DNA of 51,761 nucleotides, taken from an uncultured beta proteobacterium (GTDB lineage Bacteria > Pseudomonadota > Gammaproteobacteria > Burkholderiales > SG8-39). Shown piece by piece: positions 29,756 through 38,956 of the stretch (the first letter of the stretch is position 1; every line of letters begins with the position of its first letter). The position numbers and the translations under genes were made by a program. Where the stretch lies: NCBI GenBank assembly GCA_902826155.1, contig CADEDU010000052.1, positions 1 through 51,761 on the forward strand, given 5' to 3'. The notes below the pieces were generated by a model. It was not told the origin of the DNA. It searched no databases and was given only the letters and a program-made list of their open reading frames with translations.

Positions 29756-30382
29756 TTGGCACGCAATCTCGACGCGAAATGCCGGCAGTGCCGGCGTGAA
29801 GGCGAGAAGCTCTTCTTGAAGGGCTCGAAGTGCTTCACCGACAAGTGCGCCATCGAACGGCGCAGCTACGCACCGGGTCAGCATGGCCAGAAGGCCGGGC
29901 GCATTTCCGACTACGGCAAGCAACTGCGCGAGAAGCAGAAGATCCGCCGCACCTACGGCACGCTGGAGCGCCAGTTCCGCCGCGTCTACTTCGAGGCCGA
30001 TCGGCGCAAGGGCGTGACCGGCGAGAATCTGCTGCAGATTCTCGAATCACGCCTGGACTCGGTGGCTTTCCGCATGGGTTTCGGTGTGTCGCGTTCCGAA
30101 GCGCGGCAAGTGGTTCGCCACAACGCGATCAAGGTGAACGGCCGGCGCGTGAACATCCCTTCGTTCCAGTGCAGACCGGGCGATATCGTCGAAGTCGCCG
30201 ATCGCGCCAAGGGGCACCTGCGCATCAAAGCTGCGGCCGAGGCGGCCGAGTCGCGCGGCTTTCCCGATTGGATCGACATGGACGTCAAGGCGCTGAAAGG
30301 CACCTACAAGGCACTGCCGGTACGTTCGGAGCTGTCCGCCAGCATCAACGAAAGCCTGGTAATCGAGCTTTACTCGAAGTAA
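29756..30382 (+). CDS. rpsD: 30S ribosomal protein S4, four-cysteine zinc form (TTG start)
   Basis: S4 (208 residues) nucleates 30S assembly with S7 and in E. coli represses the alpha operon. The TTG at 29756 has AGGAGA eight bases upstream and gives the family opening MARNLDAKCRQCRREGEKL. Four cysteines, C9, C12, C26 and C31, in C-x2-C-x13-C-x4-C spacing match the zinc-binding S4 of Thermus-like type. Many Burkholderia S4 proteins keep only two of these. The S4 RNA-binding domain spans about 98-160 (VSRSEARQVVRHNAIKVNG). The C-terminus INESLVIELYSK is typical. A structured gap follows before rpoA. Confidence 0.98.
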   Translation: MARNLDAKCRQCRREGEKLFLKGSKCFTDKCAIERRSYAPGQHGQKAGRISDYGKQLREKQKIRRTYGTLERQFRRVYFEADRRKGVTGENLLQILESRLDSVAFRMGFGVSRSEARQVVRHNAIKVNGRRVNIPSFQCRPGDIVEVADRAKGHLRIKAAAEAAESRGFPDWIDMDVKALKGTYKALPVRSELSASINESLVIELYSK

Positions 30383-30415
30383 GGCCACAGGCCCGCACAT
30401 TTATCTTCCTGGATT

Positions 30416-30458
30416 GGTGAGCCGGATGTCTGCGCGCAGGGGCGCGCCGCCGGTCACC
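30416..30458 (+). promoter_or_regulatory. Nested stem-loop in the rpsD-rpoA gap
   Basis: An outer stem pairs GGTGA-CCGG (30416-30425, one G bulged at 30421) with CCGGTCACC (30450-30458). An inner stem pairs GCGCGC (30432-30437) with GCGCGC (30442-30447) around AGGG. No T-tract follows, so it is not a terminator. It ends ten bases before the rpoA Shine-Dalgarno (AGAGGG at 30469-30474), and could modulate rpoA translation or protect the mRNA. Confidence 0.45.
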
Positions 30459-30480
30459 ATCGAGTAGCAGAGGGTTGCCT

Positions 30481-31464
30481 ATGCAAAGCACTGGGTTGTT
30501 GAAACCACGCATCGTTGACATCGAAACGGTCGGCCCCTACCACGCCAAGGTGGTGATGGAGCCGTTCGAGCGTGGCTATGGTCACACGCTGGGCAACGCG
30601 CTGCGGCGCGTGCTCCTTTCCTCCATCAGCGGATTCGCTCCCACCGAGGTGCAGATCGCCGGCGTGCTGCACGAGTACTCGACGGTCGAGGGAGTGCAGG
30701 AAGACGTCGTCGATATCCTGCTCAATCTCAAGGGCGTGGTGCTCAAGCTGCATTCGGCCAGCGAAGCGACGCTGCGGCTGGCCAAGCGCATCGAAGGGCC
30801 GGTCACCGCCGCTGATATCGAGCTCACGCACGACGTCGAGGTGATCAATCCGGATCACGTGATCGCGCACATCTCGCCCGGTGGGAAGATCGAGATGACG
30901 TTCAAGGTCGAGCGCGGCCGCGGCTACCAGCCCGGCAACGTCCGCATCGTGCCCGAGGAGAACAAGGGGATCGGACGCATCATCCTCGATGCCTCGTTCT
31001 CGCCGGTACGGCGGGTGAGCTATCACGTCGAGAGCGCGCGCGTCGAACAACGCACCGACCTCGACAAGCTGGTGATGGACATCGAAACCAACGGTGCGGT
31101 CGAGCCCGAGGAGGCGATCCGCTTCGCGGCCAACGTGCTGCGCGACCAGCTCTCGATCTTCGCCAACATCGAGCAGCCGCCCGAGGTGATCGAGCAGCCC
31201 AAGCCGCAGCAGGTCGATCCGATCCTGATGCGTCCGGTCGACGATCTGGAACTCACCGTGCGTTCGGCCAACTGCCTCAAAGCCGAGAACATCTACTACA
31301 TCGGCGATCTGATCCAGCGATCGGAAACCGAACTGCTGAAGACCCCCAACCTCGGCCGCAAGTCGCTCAACGAGATCAAGGAAGTGCTCGCGGCGCGCGG
31401 TCTGACCCTGGGCATGAAGCTCGAGAACTGGCCACCCGCCGGCCTCGAGCACGCGCGGATGTAG
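30481..31464 (+). CDS. rpoA: DNA-directed RNA polymerase subunit alpha
   Basis: The alpha subunit (327 residues) dimerises to start polymerase assembly and binds activators and UP elements through its C-terminal domain. The N-terminal domain (about 1-232) includes [20 protein letters not shown]. After a linker, the C-terminal domain (about 248-327) has [22 protein letters not shown] and [25 protein letters not shown] six bases before ATG 30481 favours it over an in-frame TTG at 30475. It lies between rpsD and rplQ as in all proteobacteria. Confidence 0.99.
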   Translation: MQSTGLLKPRIVDIETVGPYHAKVVMEPFERGYGHTLGNALRRVLLSSISGFAPTEVQIAGVLHEYSTVEGVQEDVVDILLNLKGVVLKLHSASEATLRLAKRIEGPVTAADIELTHDVEVINPDHVIAHISPGGKIEMTFKVERGRGYQPGNVRIVPEENKGIGRIILDASFSPVRRVSYHVESARVEQRTDLDKLVMDIETNGAVEPEEAIRFAANVLRDQLSIFANIEQPPEVIEQPKPQQVDPILMRPVDDLELTVRSANCLKAENIYYIGDLIQRSETELLKTPNLGRKSLNEIKEVLAARGLTLGMKLENWPPAGLEHARM

Positions 31465-31509
31465 CCGGGCCCGACCGGCAAGCGCCGCTAACGACGGAAG
31501 ATCGAAACC

Positions 31510-31911
31510 ATGCGTCACCATCAAGGACTGCGCAAGCTCAACCGCACTTCATCGCATCGACTGGCGATGCTGCGCAACATGTGCAATTCGCTGCTCAAGC
31601 ATGAGCAGATCAAAACCACGCTGCCCAAGGCCAAGGAGCTGCGGCGCGTCGTGGAGCCGATCATCACGCTCGGCAAGGCGCCATCGCTGGCGAACCGCCG
31701 GCTCGCGTTCGACCGGCTGCGTGACCGCGACAACGTGGTCAAGCTGTTCGGCGAGCTGGGGCCGCGTTACGCGACGCGCAAAGGCGGCTACCTGCGCATT
31801 CTCAAGTACGGTTTCCGCAAGGGCGACAACGCGCCGATGGCGCTGGTGCAGTTGCTCGACCGTCCTGAGGAAGCCGAGGCACCCGCAGCGGAGGCCGACA
31901 AGAAGTCGTGA
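31510..31911 (+). CDS. rplQ: 50S ribosomal protein L17
   Basis: L17 (133 residues) lies near the tunnel exit. [20 protein letters not shown] and [14 protein letters not shown] are the family signatures, and [24 protein letters not shown] completes the fold. A short acidic Ala/Glu tail ([14 protein letters not shown]) is added at the end. It is the last gene of the superoperon, closed by the terminator 37 bases later. Confidence 0.98.
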   Translation: MRHHQGLRKLNRTSSHRLAMLRNMCNSLLKHEQIKTTLPKAKELRRVVEPIITLGKAPSLANRRLAFDRLRDRDNVVKLFGELGPRYATRKGGYLRILKYGFRKGDNAPMALVQLLDRPEEAEAPAAEADKKS

Positions 31912-31947
31912 TTGTGCTGCGTACGTGATGCCGCCAGCTGTTGTCAA

Positions 31948-31980
31948 AAAGAGGCCGCTTCGAGCGGCCTCTTTGCTTTT
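31948..31980. terminator. Bidirectional terminator between rplQ and the DUF58 gene
   Basis: AAAGAGGCCGCT (31948-31959) pairs perfectly with AGCGGCCTCTTT (31963-31974) around TCG. GCTTTT follows on the plus strand, and on the minus strand the complement of TCAAAAAG supplies a second T-tract. It can end both the ribosomal transcript and the convergent six-gene operon, whose last stop codon lies at 31979-31981, inside the plus-strand tail. Confidence 0.92.
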
Positions 31981-33400
31981 AGAGCCGGCCGCTGCGCTTC
32001 ACGTCCAGGTAGCGGTTGACCAGCGCGATCGCCAGGCCCGCCGGTTCCACGTCGAGCGCGATCACACCCTGGCGTTCCAGGCGGGCGAAGCTGGCGGCGC
32101 GCCGATGCAGGTATCCGGCCGTCGCGCCATGGGTGAGCGCGGCATCGAACGAACGGATCGGCCGCGCGAGTGCCTCGGCCAGGATCTGTTCACGCAGGCT
32201 GGCGAGCACCACCAAGTGGCGCGACTGCAGCAGCCGCAGCGCCGGCAGCAGATCGGCGTCGTCCTCGTCGCGCAGATTGGTGAGGACCACGACCAGCGCG
32301 CGCTTGGTGATGCGACGCGCCAAGTCCTGAGCGGCGCGGTAGTAGTCGGGCGCGGTGGTTGTCGGCGCGAGGTCATACACGCAATTGAGAATGGAGTTGA
32401 CCGTGGCGGTGGCGCGCCGCGGCGCGAGGAATCGCGTGGCGCCGTGCGACTCGGTGGCCATGGTAAGCAGACCCACGGCGTCACCCTGGCGCAATCCCAC
32501 GTAGGCGAGCAGCAGCGCGGCGTTCAGCATGTGGTCGAAGTGCGATAACGCGTCGTCCTGCGCCGACATGCGCCGCCCGCAATCGAGCAGGAACACGATC
32601 TGCTGGCTGCGCTCGTCGTGATAGTCGCGCGAGATCAGCTTGGCGGTGCGCGCGCTGGCGCGCCAGTCGATCGATCGCAGCGGATCGCCGAGCCGGTACT
32701 CGCGCAGCTGCTGGAACTCCATGCCTTCGCCACGACGGCGCCGCTGCAGGATGCCGATCTGCGCCAGCCGATGATCCGTGGCGAGCAGCGCATAGCGGGC
32801 GAGCGCCGCGAAGTTGGGAAACACGCGCACCGTCTGGGTCTCGCCCAGCCATGCGCGCATCTCCCACAACGCCAGACGCGAGGCGATGCGCACTTCGATC
32901 CGACCGAACTGCAGGTCGCCACGCTGATTTGGCCGCAACGCGTAGCGGAATCGCGCCCAGCTGTTGGGCTCGAGTTTCACCGTGCGTGGCAACCCATCCA
33001 CGCGCGCTTGCGACGGATGGTGATCGAACACGATGATCGTTTGCGACTGCGCGGAACGATTGACCAGGCGTACCGCCACCTGCGTGCTCACTCCTACCGG
33101 GACCGATCCCGGCACCGTGCGCGAGGCCTCGATGCCGGGCACACGCAGCAGCTGGTAGGCGTCGGATGCCGCGATCAGCACCAGGACGATGGTGATGCCG
33201 ATCCACGCCGAAGCCAGCATCGGCACGAACCAGGCGAGCAGTCCCGCAAGGAACAGCGCGGCCAACGCGATCTGTACCCGGCGCGTCGGGATCAACAACC
33301 GCCGGGTCGATTCGGTCGGTGTCAGTGCATCGAGCGCGGTCGCATCGCGATAGTCGTGCGACCACGCCGAGGGCCGGCGCAACAGTGCCGCAGAGCGCAT
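31979..33400 (-). CDS. DUF58 domain protein, vWA-like, membrane-anchored
   Basis: This 473-residue protein has two N-terminal transmembrane helices (about 43-60 and 64-79), a beta-rich middle, then the DUF58 signature FQQLREYRLGDPLRSIDWRA. It is followed by a von Willebrand A-like domain (IVFLLDCGRRMSAQDDALSH) in which the metal-binding DxSxS is changed to DCGRR. DUF58 proteins accompany MoxR ATPases, which probably remodel or load them. The ATG at 33400 shares one base with the moxR stop (TGATG). An in-frame GTG at 33403 is possible. It is the last gene of the coupled operon, just ahead of the shared terminator. Confidence 0.9.
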   Translation of the reverse strand: MRSAALLRRPSAWSHDYRDATALDALTPTESTRRLLIPTRRVQIALAALFLAGLLAWFVPMLASAWIGITIVLVLIAASDAYQLLRVPGIEASRTVPGSVPVGVSTQVAVRLVNRSAQSQTIIVFDHHPSQARVDGLPRTVKLEPNSWARFRYALRPNQRGDLQFGRIEVRIASRLALWEMRAWLGETQTVRVFPNFAALARYALLATDHRLAQIGILQRRRRGEGMEFQQLREYRLGDPLRSIDWRASARTAKLISRDYHDERSQQIVFLLDCGRRMSAQDDALSHFDHMLNAALLLAYVGLRQGDAVGLLTMATESHGATRFLAPRRATATVNSILNCVYDLAPTTTAPDYYRAAQDLARRITKRALVVVLTNLRDEDDADLLPALRLLQSRHLVVLASLREQILAEALARPIRSFDAALTHGATAGYLHRRAASFARLERQGVIALDVEPAGLAIALVNRYLDVKRSGRL

Positions 33401-34392
33401 CACTTGCGCGGCGCTTCGACTCGATCGAGGACTGCCTGCACGATCTGATCGGTGGAGTGGCCTTCGATCTCGACCTCGGGCGAGGGCGTGAGCCGATGGC
33501 GCAGCACCGGCAGTGCGACCTGCTTGATGTCCTCGGGCACCACGAAATCGCGTCCGGCCATCAGCGACGCGGCACGCGCAGCGCGGACCAGTGCGATGCC
33601 GCCGCGCGGACCAGCGCCGCTCTGCACGCCCGACCACTCGCGCGTCGCGCGGACGATCCGCACCGCATACTCCATCACGCTCGCGTCGATGTGAACGTTG
33701 GCGGTGATGGTCTGCAAGGCGCTGATCGCGGCCGGCTTGACGATGGCGTTGACCTGCTCGACGTTGAGCCGGTCACCTACCATGCCGTTGGTGACCTGGC
33801 GCACCATCGCCACCTCCTCTTCCAGCGGCGCGAAGCCGATGCGCACCATCAGCAGAAAGCGATCGAGCTGTGCCTCGGGCAGGGCGTACGTCCCTTCCTG
33901 TTCGATCGGATTCTCGGTGGCCAGCACCATGAACGGCGGCGTCAGCGGTTCGCCCTTGCCTTCGATCGTCACCTGCCCTTCCTGCATCACCTCGAGCAAT
34001 GCGCTCTGCGTCTTGGCGGGGGCCCGGTTGATCTCGTCGGCGAGCAGGAGATTGGTGAAGATCGGGCCGCGACGCGTCACGAACTGCTGCTTGCTCTGGT
34101 CGTAGAGCACGTGTCCGGTCACGTCCGCCGGCATCAGGTCGGGTGTGAACTGGATCCGCCCGAACTGGCCTTCGAACGTGCGTGCGAGCGCCTTGACCAG
34201 AAGCGTCTTGCCCAGTCCGGGCACGCCCTCGATCAACACGTGACCTCCGGCCAGCAGTGCCACGAGCAGTTCGTCGACTGCCTGTTGCTGGCCGATGAAA
34301 GCGCGGGCGATCTCGGTGCGAATGGCGGAGACCACTCGCACTGCCTGGGCGAAGTAGTCCTGCGTGGTGGTGGGGTTGGGATTGGCGCTCAT
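33400..34392 (-). CDS. MoxR family AAA+ ATPase
   Basis: This 330-residue AAA+ protein has Walker A GVPGLGKT (56-63), Walker B LLLADE (115-120), sensor-1 ATEN (158-161) and an arginine-finger region (LPEAQLDRFLL). Its helical lid ends near residue 320. MoxR proteins act as chaperone-like ATPases on vWA-domain partners, here presumably the DUF58 product. The start overlaps the DUF4350 stop (ATGA, 34389-34392), and its stop overlaps the next start. The substrate of this particular lineage is unknown. Confidence 0.96.
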   Translation of the reverse strand: MSANPNPTTTQDYFAQAVRVVSAIRTEIARAFIGQQQAVDELLVALLAGGHVLIEGVPGLGKTLLVKALARTFEGQFGRIQFTPDLMPADVTGHVLYDQSKQQFVTRRGPIFTNLLLADEINRAPAKTQSALLEVMQEGQVTIEGKGEPLTPPFMVLATENPIEQEGTYALPEAQLDRFLLMVRIGFAPLEEEVAMVRQVTNGMVGDRLNVEQVNAIVKPAAISALQTITANVHIDASVMEYAVRIVRATREWSGVQSGAGPRGGIALVRAARAASLMAGRDFVVPEDIKQVALPVLRHRLTPSPEVEIEGHSTDQIVQAVLDRVEAPRK

Positions 34393-35648
34393 ACCGGGGC
34401 CTCGCGGGAAGGTTCGATCAATCGCCGGCGCAGCGCGGCGTGGATGCGTTGGTACAGATGCATTCTCGAGGTGAATTCGCGCGCCGCGCTGCTGCGTGGA
34501 TCCAGCGCGGCGAGAGCTTCTTCATCGTTGAATTTGACCAGTGCCTTGAGGCGCTCACGCTGGCGTTCAGGAGACAGCCGATCGAAGCCGGGCGACACGC
34601 GTCGCAGCAGCTCGAAAGCCTGATCGTGCGCCGCGCGCGCGAGCTCGTCGGTCTGACCGCGGCGCCACTGGAACCGTCCGCTCGCGGCGAGATGATCGAG
34701 CAGGCGCCGCCGTGCGGGCGAGGGATCGGGAGCGATCGGGCCGAACCGGACGCTCACCCGCCATACCCACGCCGCGATGGCCAGTGCCAGTGCGATCGCG
34801 GCATAGGGCAGCTGTTCCAGCAGCCAGCGCCACAGCGCACGGCGTCCGCCCCAGTCGAAGAATCGCACCACCGGCGCGTTCGTGTCCCAGTGCGCCAGGT
34901 GAAAGAGCAATCCGGCGTGGTCGTGCGCGTCGATGAGCGCGTTGGTGAATGGCATGCCCGACAGTACCGTGACCCGGCCCCGGTCCACCGCGAATGACGC
35001 GAGATGAATGCCATCGTTCGCATCGCGCCACTGGAAGTCGGGCTTGCGGGCCTCGTCGGCGAAAGCGATCGGATTGCGCACGCGCACGATCACCGGCTCG
35101 GTCGCCTTGGGCAGCATGATGTCGGCCAGACGATCCTGGCGCCGCATCAGCTTCGGATCCCTGGTTTGCTCGGCCTCGTCGGTCGGGGCTTCGTTGGCCG
35201 GCCGTGCCTTGCCGCTCGCCTTGCCTGAACGGCGCGATCGATCGCTGACCTCGTCGGCGGCACCTTGCCGGATCGGAGTGCCCAGGCGCTCGAGCAGCGG
35301 ATCCTCGACGTGCGCCAATTCGGCCTGGACGATGAGATGTCCGCCCGTGGCCACCCAGCGCACCAGCGTGTCGATCTCGTGCGGCACCAGCGATTGGCGG
35401 CGCGCCGGTACGACCGCCACGCGAGCCTTCTCCAGATCGCCCAGCCGCGCGGCGGAGCGGCCCAGGCTTACCTCCACGCCCATCCGCACCAGAAACAACT
35501 CCGCGGCCATGAAGCGATCGCGCGCCGCCTCGCCACTGAATCCGACCCAGACGCGCTCAGTGACGGGCTCGAAATTGCGCTGGAACCACCAGGCGAATCC
35601 GCCCGCCAGCGCGATGAGCACGATGCCCACGCCGATACGCAGCTTCAT
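34389..35648 (-). CDS. DUF4350 domain membrane protein
   Basis: The 419-residue protein has one N-terminal transmembrane helix (about 5-20, VGIVLIALAGGFAWWF), a large extracytoplasmic region resembling the DUF4350 fold (AARDRFMAAELFLVRMGVEV; VRWVATGGHLIVQAELAHVE), a low-complexity stretch rich in Arg, Ala and Glu (about 135-170), then a second transmembrane helix (LPYAAIALALAIAAWVW, about 300) and a basic cytoplasmic tail. The ATG at 35648 overlaps the DUF4129 stop as ATGA. No enzymatic motif was recognised. DUF4350 resembles glutamine-amidotransferase-like folds without a catalytic triad, from memory. Confidence 0.82.
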   Translation of the reverse strand: MKLRIGVGIVLIALAGGFAWWFQRNFEPVTERVWVGFSGEAARDRFMAAELFLVRMGVEVSLGRSAARLGDLEKARVAVVPARRQSLVPHEIDTLVRWVATGGHLIVQAELAHVEDPLLERLGTPIRQGAADEVSDRSRRSGKASGKARPANEAPTDEAEQTRDPKLMRRQDRLADIMLPKATEPVIVRVRNPIAFADEARKPDFQWRDANDGIHLASFAVDRGRVTVLSGMPFTNALIDAHDHAGLLFHLAHWDTNAPVVRFFDWGGRRALWRWLLEQLPYAAIALALAIAAWVWRVSVRFGPIAPDPSPARRRLLDHLAASGRFQWRRGQTDELARAAHDQAFELLRRVSPGFDRLSPERQRERLKALVKFNDEEALAALDPRSSAAREFTSRMHLYQRIHAALRRRLIEPSREAPV

Positions 35649-37159
35649 GCCATGGCCTCGCGCAGCGGCGGTGGTGCGTTCGGATCGGCGCTCGCCGGCG
35701 GTCCGGCCAGGTACGTCGACCACTGCTCGATCACCTGTTCGATCTCGCCGGTTTGCGGCATGTGATCGGCATAGGCGCACGCGCGCCAGTCGGTCACCAG
35801 CCGGACGAAATAGTCGCTCGCCTGCTCGTTCAGCACCGGTTCGGACGCCCGCAGGCAATCGTTTTCGGTGTAGCTGTCGCGCAATTCCACGCCGTAGCGA
35901 TGAATCAGCGCGGACAGCGCGCCGCGATAGAGCAGCGACAGCGCCTCGCGCACTGCACCACGCCCGAGCAATGCGCGTGCTTCGGCCGGAACGTCATCGG
36001 GCAGGGACTCGGGGCGCACGTCCATACCGGCGATTTCGGTCGGCGGAACGTAGGCTGCGTTCGATGCAGACTCGGCATCGCGCGATACGAACCGGCGCAG
36101 GTACCACAGCAGTAGCGCGAGCGCGACAAAGGCGACGATCCACGCCGACGCGCGCGCGATCTCGGCCAGCGAAGTGGCGAGCCACTTCAACCACGCCGGC
36201 GGCTCCTGCCGCTGCGGATCGCTCAGCTGCCCCTTCCAGCGCCAGGTCTGCACGTCACGATAGCGCTCGAACTCCGGCGCGCTCATCACCTCCTCGATCT
36301 GTTCACGCGCCTTGTGCAGCGATGTGGCACTGGGCTGAGCGTGAACCGGGTCGGCGAAGCCGCCGGTCGCCAGACCGACGAACAGCACGGCCGCCGCGGC
36401 AGCACGTCGCGCGAACCGATTGGCGATGCGCCGAAAGCCGATTTCGATGTCCCAGCCCTCGAGCAGTGTCCGGCGCACCATGTACAGACCGAAGCCCTGC
36501 GCGACATAGAGCGGCTCGATCAACGAAACCGCGATCACGTAGTAGAGCACGTCGACGGGTGCGATCAGCTGGTCCGAGTCGCCGCCGTTCAGCCAGGCGA
36601 GCAGGCTGAACGGGCGCGCCTGCGGATCGTCGGGGGTGAAGAAATCGACCATGCCTTCGGCAGCGAACAGCGCGACCGCCTCGAATCCCATGCACGCGAA
36701 CGTGATCGCCGCAGCGTGCCCGCCGACGCGTTGACCGAGCACCGCGGCGCGTTCGCTTACGCTCTTCGAGCTGGGACCTTCGAGCTGGCTGATCGGCAGG
36801 CGGAACGAGCGGCGCAGGTTGAAGCGTCGATAGGTGAGATCGCCCCAGGCGCCGTCGCGCAGGATGTCGCGCCAGGCCTTCAGCGTTTCGGCGGCACCCG
36901 GCACCGCGCCGAACACTGCCCGCGACAGCACATGCAGCACGAACCGATCGAACAGCGGCTTGAGCCACCACAACAGCACGATCGCCAGCCACGGCTGGCG
37001 GTAGCACACGGCGAACAGCAGCAGCGCCACCGGACCATACGCCGCGAGCCAGGTGCGCATGATCGCCGGCCACCACTGGCGGTACATGAGGGCGCCCAGG
37101 TCGGTCGCCTCCCACGGCGTGCGCGAGCGCAGGTTGAGCGCGAGATCCTCAAGTCGCAT
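35645..37159 (-). CDS. Multi-pass membrane protein with C-terminal DUF4129
   Basis: The 504-residue protein begins MRLEDLALNLRSRTPWEATD at ATG 37159. The first 270 residues contain several transmembrane helices (for example YGPVALLLFAVCYR, VDVLYYVIAVSLIEPLYVAQ). Another helix (ASAWIVAFVALALLLWYL, about 353-370) precedes a cytoplasmic DUF4129-like domain ending in the typical helical motif (AREALSLLYRGALSALIHR ... TENDCLRASEPVLNEQASDYF). DUF4129 is often found beside transglutaminase or MoxR systems. The start lies 11 bases inside the SpoIIM gene. Domain assignment is from memory. Confidence 0.82.
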   Translation of the reverse strand: MRLEDLALNLRSRTPWEATDLGALMYRQWWPAIMRTWLAAYGPVALLLFAVCYRQPWLAIVLLWWLKPLFDRFVLHVLSRAVFGAVPGAAETLKAWRDILRDGAWGDLTYRRFNLRRSFRLPISQLEGPSSKSVSERAAVLGQRVGGHAAAITFACMGFEAVALFAAEGMVDFFTPDDPQARPFSLLAWLNGGDSDQLIAPVDVLYYVIAVSLIEPLYVAQGFGLYMVRRTLLEGWDIEIGFRRIANRFARRAAAAAVLFVGLATGGFADPVHAQPSATSLHKAREQIEEVMSAPEFERYRDVQTWRWKGQLSDPQRQEPPAWLKWLATSLAEIARASAWIVAFVALALLLWYLRRFVSRDAESASNAAYVPPTEIAGMDVRPESLPDDVPAEARALLGRGAVREALSLLYRGALSALIHRYGVELRDSYTENDCLRASEPVLNEQASDYFVRLVTDWRACAYADHMPQTGEIEQVIEQWSTYLAGPPASADPNAPPPLREAMA

Positions 37160-38246
37160 GAGCGCTCCGCATGCGCGGCACCCGCTTGCGTGCCGACGCC
37201 GCACTACGCCTGCGGCCGGCCAGCGCGAAGTAGAGGATCACGATGATCCACAAGGCAATGCCGACCGCGTACTTGCCTGGGATCGGAATGTACCGGTGCG
37301 AGGACCAGAATGCCTCGATGAACGCGGCCATCAGCGTCATCACCGCCGCGCCGTAGAGGATGCGGATCGCCCGCGTGGCCGCATCCACCAGCGCCTGCTT
37401 GCGCGAGCGCGCGCCGGGTGCGATCACCGCGAGCCCCAGTCGCAGCCCGGCGACACCGGACAGCGCTGCGGCGATCAGCTCGAGCGCGCTGTGACCGGCG
37501 ACGAACTGCCACAGGTTGGGCCCCAGCCCGATCGATACCAGATACCCCTGCACCGCGCCGATGTACAGCCCGTTGAACAGCAGCACGACGATCGTGCCGA
37601 TGCCGAAGGCAAGGCCGCTCGCAAACGTACGAAAGTCGATCGAGATGTTGTTCCAGACGTAGAAGCCGAATGCGGCCACGTCGCTTTCCGCCTGGCGATG
37701 CACGATGTGCGCGGTGTCGGCGTACATGGCGCGCAGCTCGGCCATCTGCTCCGGCGACATGAAGAACTGCGCCGCTTGCGGCGTGCGCGGCACCAGCACG
37801 CTCATGACGATCAGCGGGCCAAACAGCAGCAGCGAGGCGAACAACAGCAGCCGCCATTCGCGCCGCACCAGGCGGGGGAATTCGCTGCGGATGTACTCGA
37901 TGATCTGCGCGCCGAAGCGGCTGCGCGCGCCGTAGAGCATGTGATGCCCGGCCAATGCCAGTTGATTGAGCCGATCGATCAGTTCGGGGCTGTACTGACG
38001 GTCGCGCGCCAGGGCGAGGTGCTGGCATAACTCGCGGTAGCGTTCGGGGAACTGCGCATCGGGAAAGGGGGTATCGCGAAGCGATTCGGGTTCGTCGCGA
38101 AGCGACTCGGCTGCCGGCGCTCCACCTGCCGACTCGTTCGAGCGCTTGCGGATCGATTGCCGCAGCTGCGCGTCATGACGCGCCAGCCACTTGCCGAATG
38201 CCAGCCAGCGTGACTCGAAGCGCTCCTCGAACAACGCCTGTTTCAT
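37149..38246 (-). CDS. SpoIIM/DUF95 family membrane protein
   Basis: The 365-residue protein has a basic cytoplasmic N-terminus (about 1-130), then six to seven transmembrane helices. The DUF95/SpoIIM signature lies around FGFYVWNNISIDFRTFASGL and GHSALELIAAALSGVAGLRL. In Bacillus SpoIIM belongs to the peptidoglycan-remodelling DMP complex. In Gram-negatives the family occurs with RDD and MoxR genes and has no settled function. The ATG at 38246 overlaps the RDD stop (ATGA). Confidence 0.9.
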   Translation of the reverse strand: MKQALFEERFESRWLAFGKWLARHDAQLRQSIRKRSNESAGGAPAAESLRDEPESLRDTPFPDAQFPERYRELCQHLALARDRQYSPELIDRLNQLALAGHHMLYGARSRFGAQIIEYIRSEFPRLVRREWRLLLFASLLLFGPLIVMSVLVPRTPQAAQFFMSPEQMAELRAMYADTAHIVHRQAESDVAAFGFYVWNNISIDFRTFASGLAFGIGTIVVLLFNGLYIGAVQGYLVSIGLGPNLWQFVAGHSALELIAAALSGVAGLRLGLAVIAPGARSRKQALVDAATRAIRILYGAAVMTLMAAFIEAFWSSHRYIPIPGKYAVGIALWIIVILYFALAGRRRSAASARKRVPRMRSAHAT

Positions 38247-38956
38247 CGCACGCCGGCGCTACGGCCGATGAGGAAGTTGGCCAGATGCAGCAGCCGCTGC
38301 GTGGCGAAATGCCCGCGTGCACCGTTCAGGATCGGCGTGGGCAACTCGGCGAGTTCGGTGGCGCGGTCCTGGGTGAACGTGCGCACCCGTTCGGCGAACT
38401 CCAGGATCGTGCGCTGCTCGGCGAGCGAGAGCGGCCGATCCGGCATCTGCGGCTCGGCTTCGGGAATCGCGCGATTGACCAGCGCCGACTCGGCGTACAC
38501 GACGATGGTGCCGGCGGCCAGATCGCCAAGACGCTTGAAGTCGCGGCTGAGCAGCATCGTCGCCAGCCCGGCCGCGAAGAACGCCGGGAGGAAATCCACG
38601 ACCCACAGCAGATTGCGCGTCAGTGCGGGGCCCCATCCGACCGGTCGGCCATCGTCACGAACGACCCGTAGCCCGATCGCGCGCTTGCCGGGCGTGGCGC
38701 CATTCTTGTGTACCTCGAACCAGGCGGGCAGCAGCCACAGCGTGATGAACCACATGACCAGGACGACGCCCGTGCCGAAGCCGCCGAGCGATCCAAACAG
38801 CACGCTGATGCCGACGAACACGGCGATCTGCAGCAGCGAATCGATGCCGCGCGCGAAGGCACGCGCGATCGGACCGGCAAGGCGCAGTTCGAGTTCGATA
38901 CCCTCTGGCGTGCCGATGCTGCGGATGGTGTCGAGCGGTGCGGGAGGTCGATGCAA
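38243..38956 (-). CDS. RDD family membrane protein, first gene of the MoxR operon
   Basis: The conserved part begins LDTIRSIGTPEGIELELRL and contains three transmembrane helices with the RDD-type segments RAFARGIDSLLQIAVFVG and NGATPGKRAIGLRVV. The C-terminal 70 residues are a cytoplasmic helical extension. The start is uncertain. I use TTG 38956, closest to the family N-terminus, but an ATG at 39067 (274 residues) is also open, and neither has a clear Shine-Dalgarno. As promoter-proximal gene it should carry the operon promoter upstream, in the 39068-39371 region, where I see no clear boxes. The physiological role of RDD proteins is unsettled (transport is often proposed). Confidence 0.82.
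   Translation of the reverse strand: MHRPPAPLDTIRSIGTPEGIELELRLAGPIARAFARGIDSLLQIAVFVGISVLFGSLGGFGTGVVLVMWFITLWLLPAWFEVHKNGATPGKRAIGLRVVRDDGRPVGWGPALTRNLLWVVDFLPAFFAAGLATMLLSRDFKRLGDLAAGTIVVYAESALVNRAIPEAEPQMPDRPLSLAEQRTILEFAERVRTFTQDRATELAELPTPILNGARGHFATQRLLHLANFLIGRSAGVR

Noticed and set aside
35008..36609. Plus-strand frame of 533 codons opposite DUF4350 and DUF4129 genes
   Set aside because: Ser/Arg-rich composition. The minus-strand frames have membrane segments, overlaps and family motifs.
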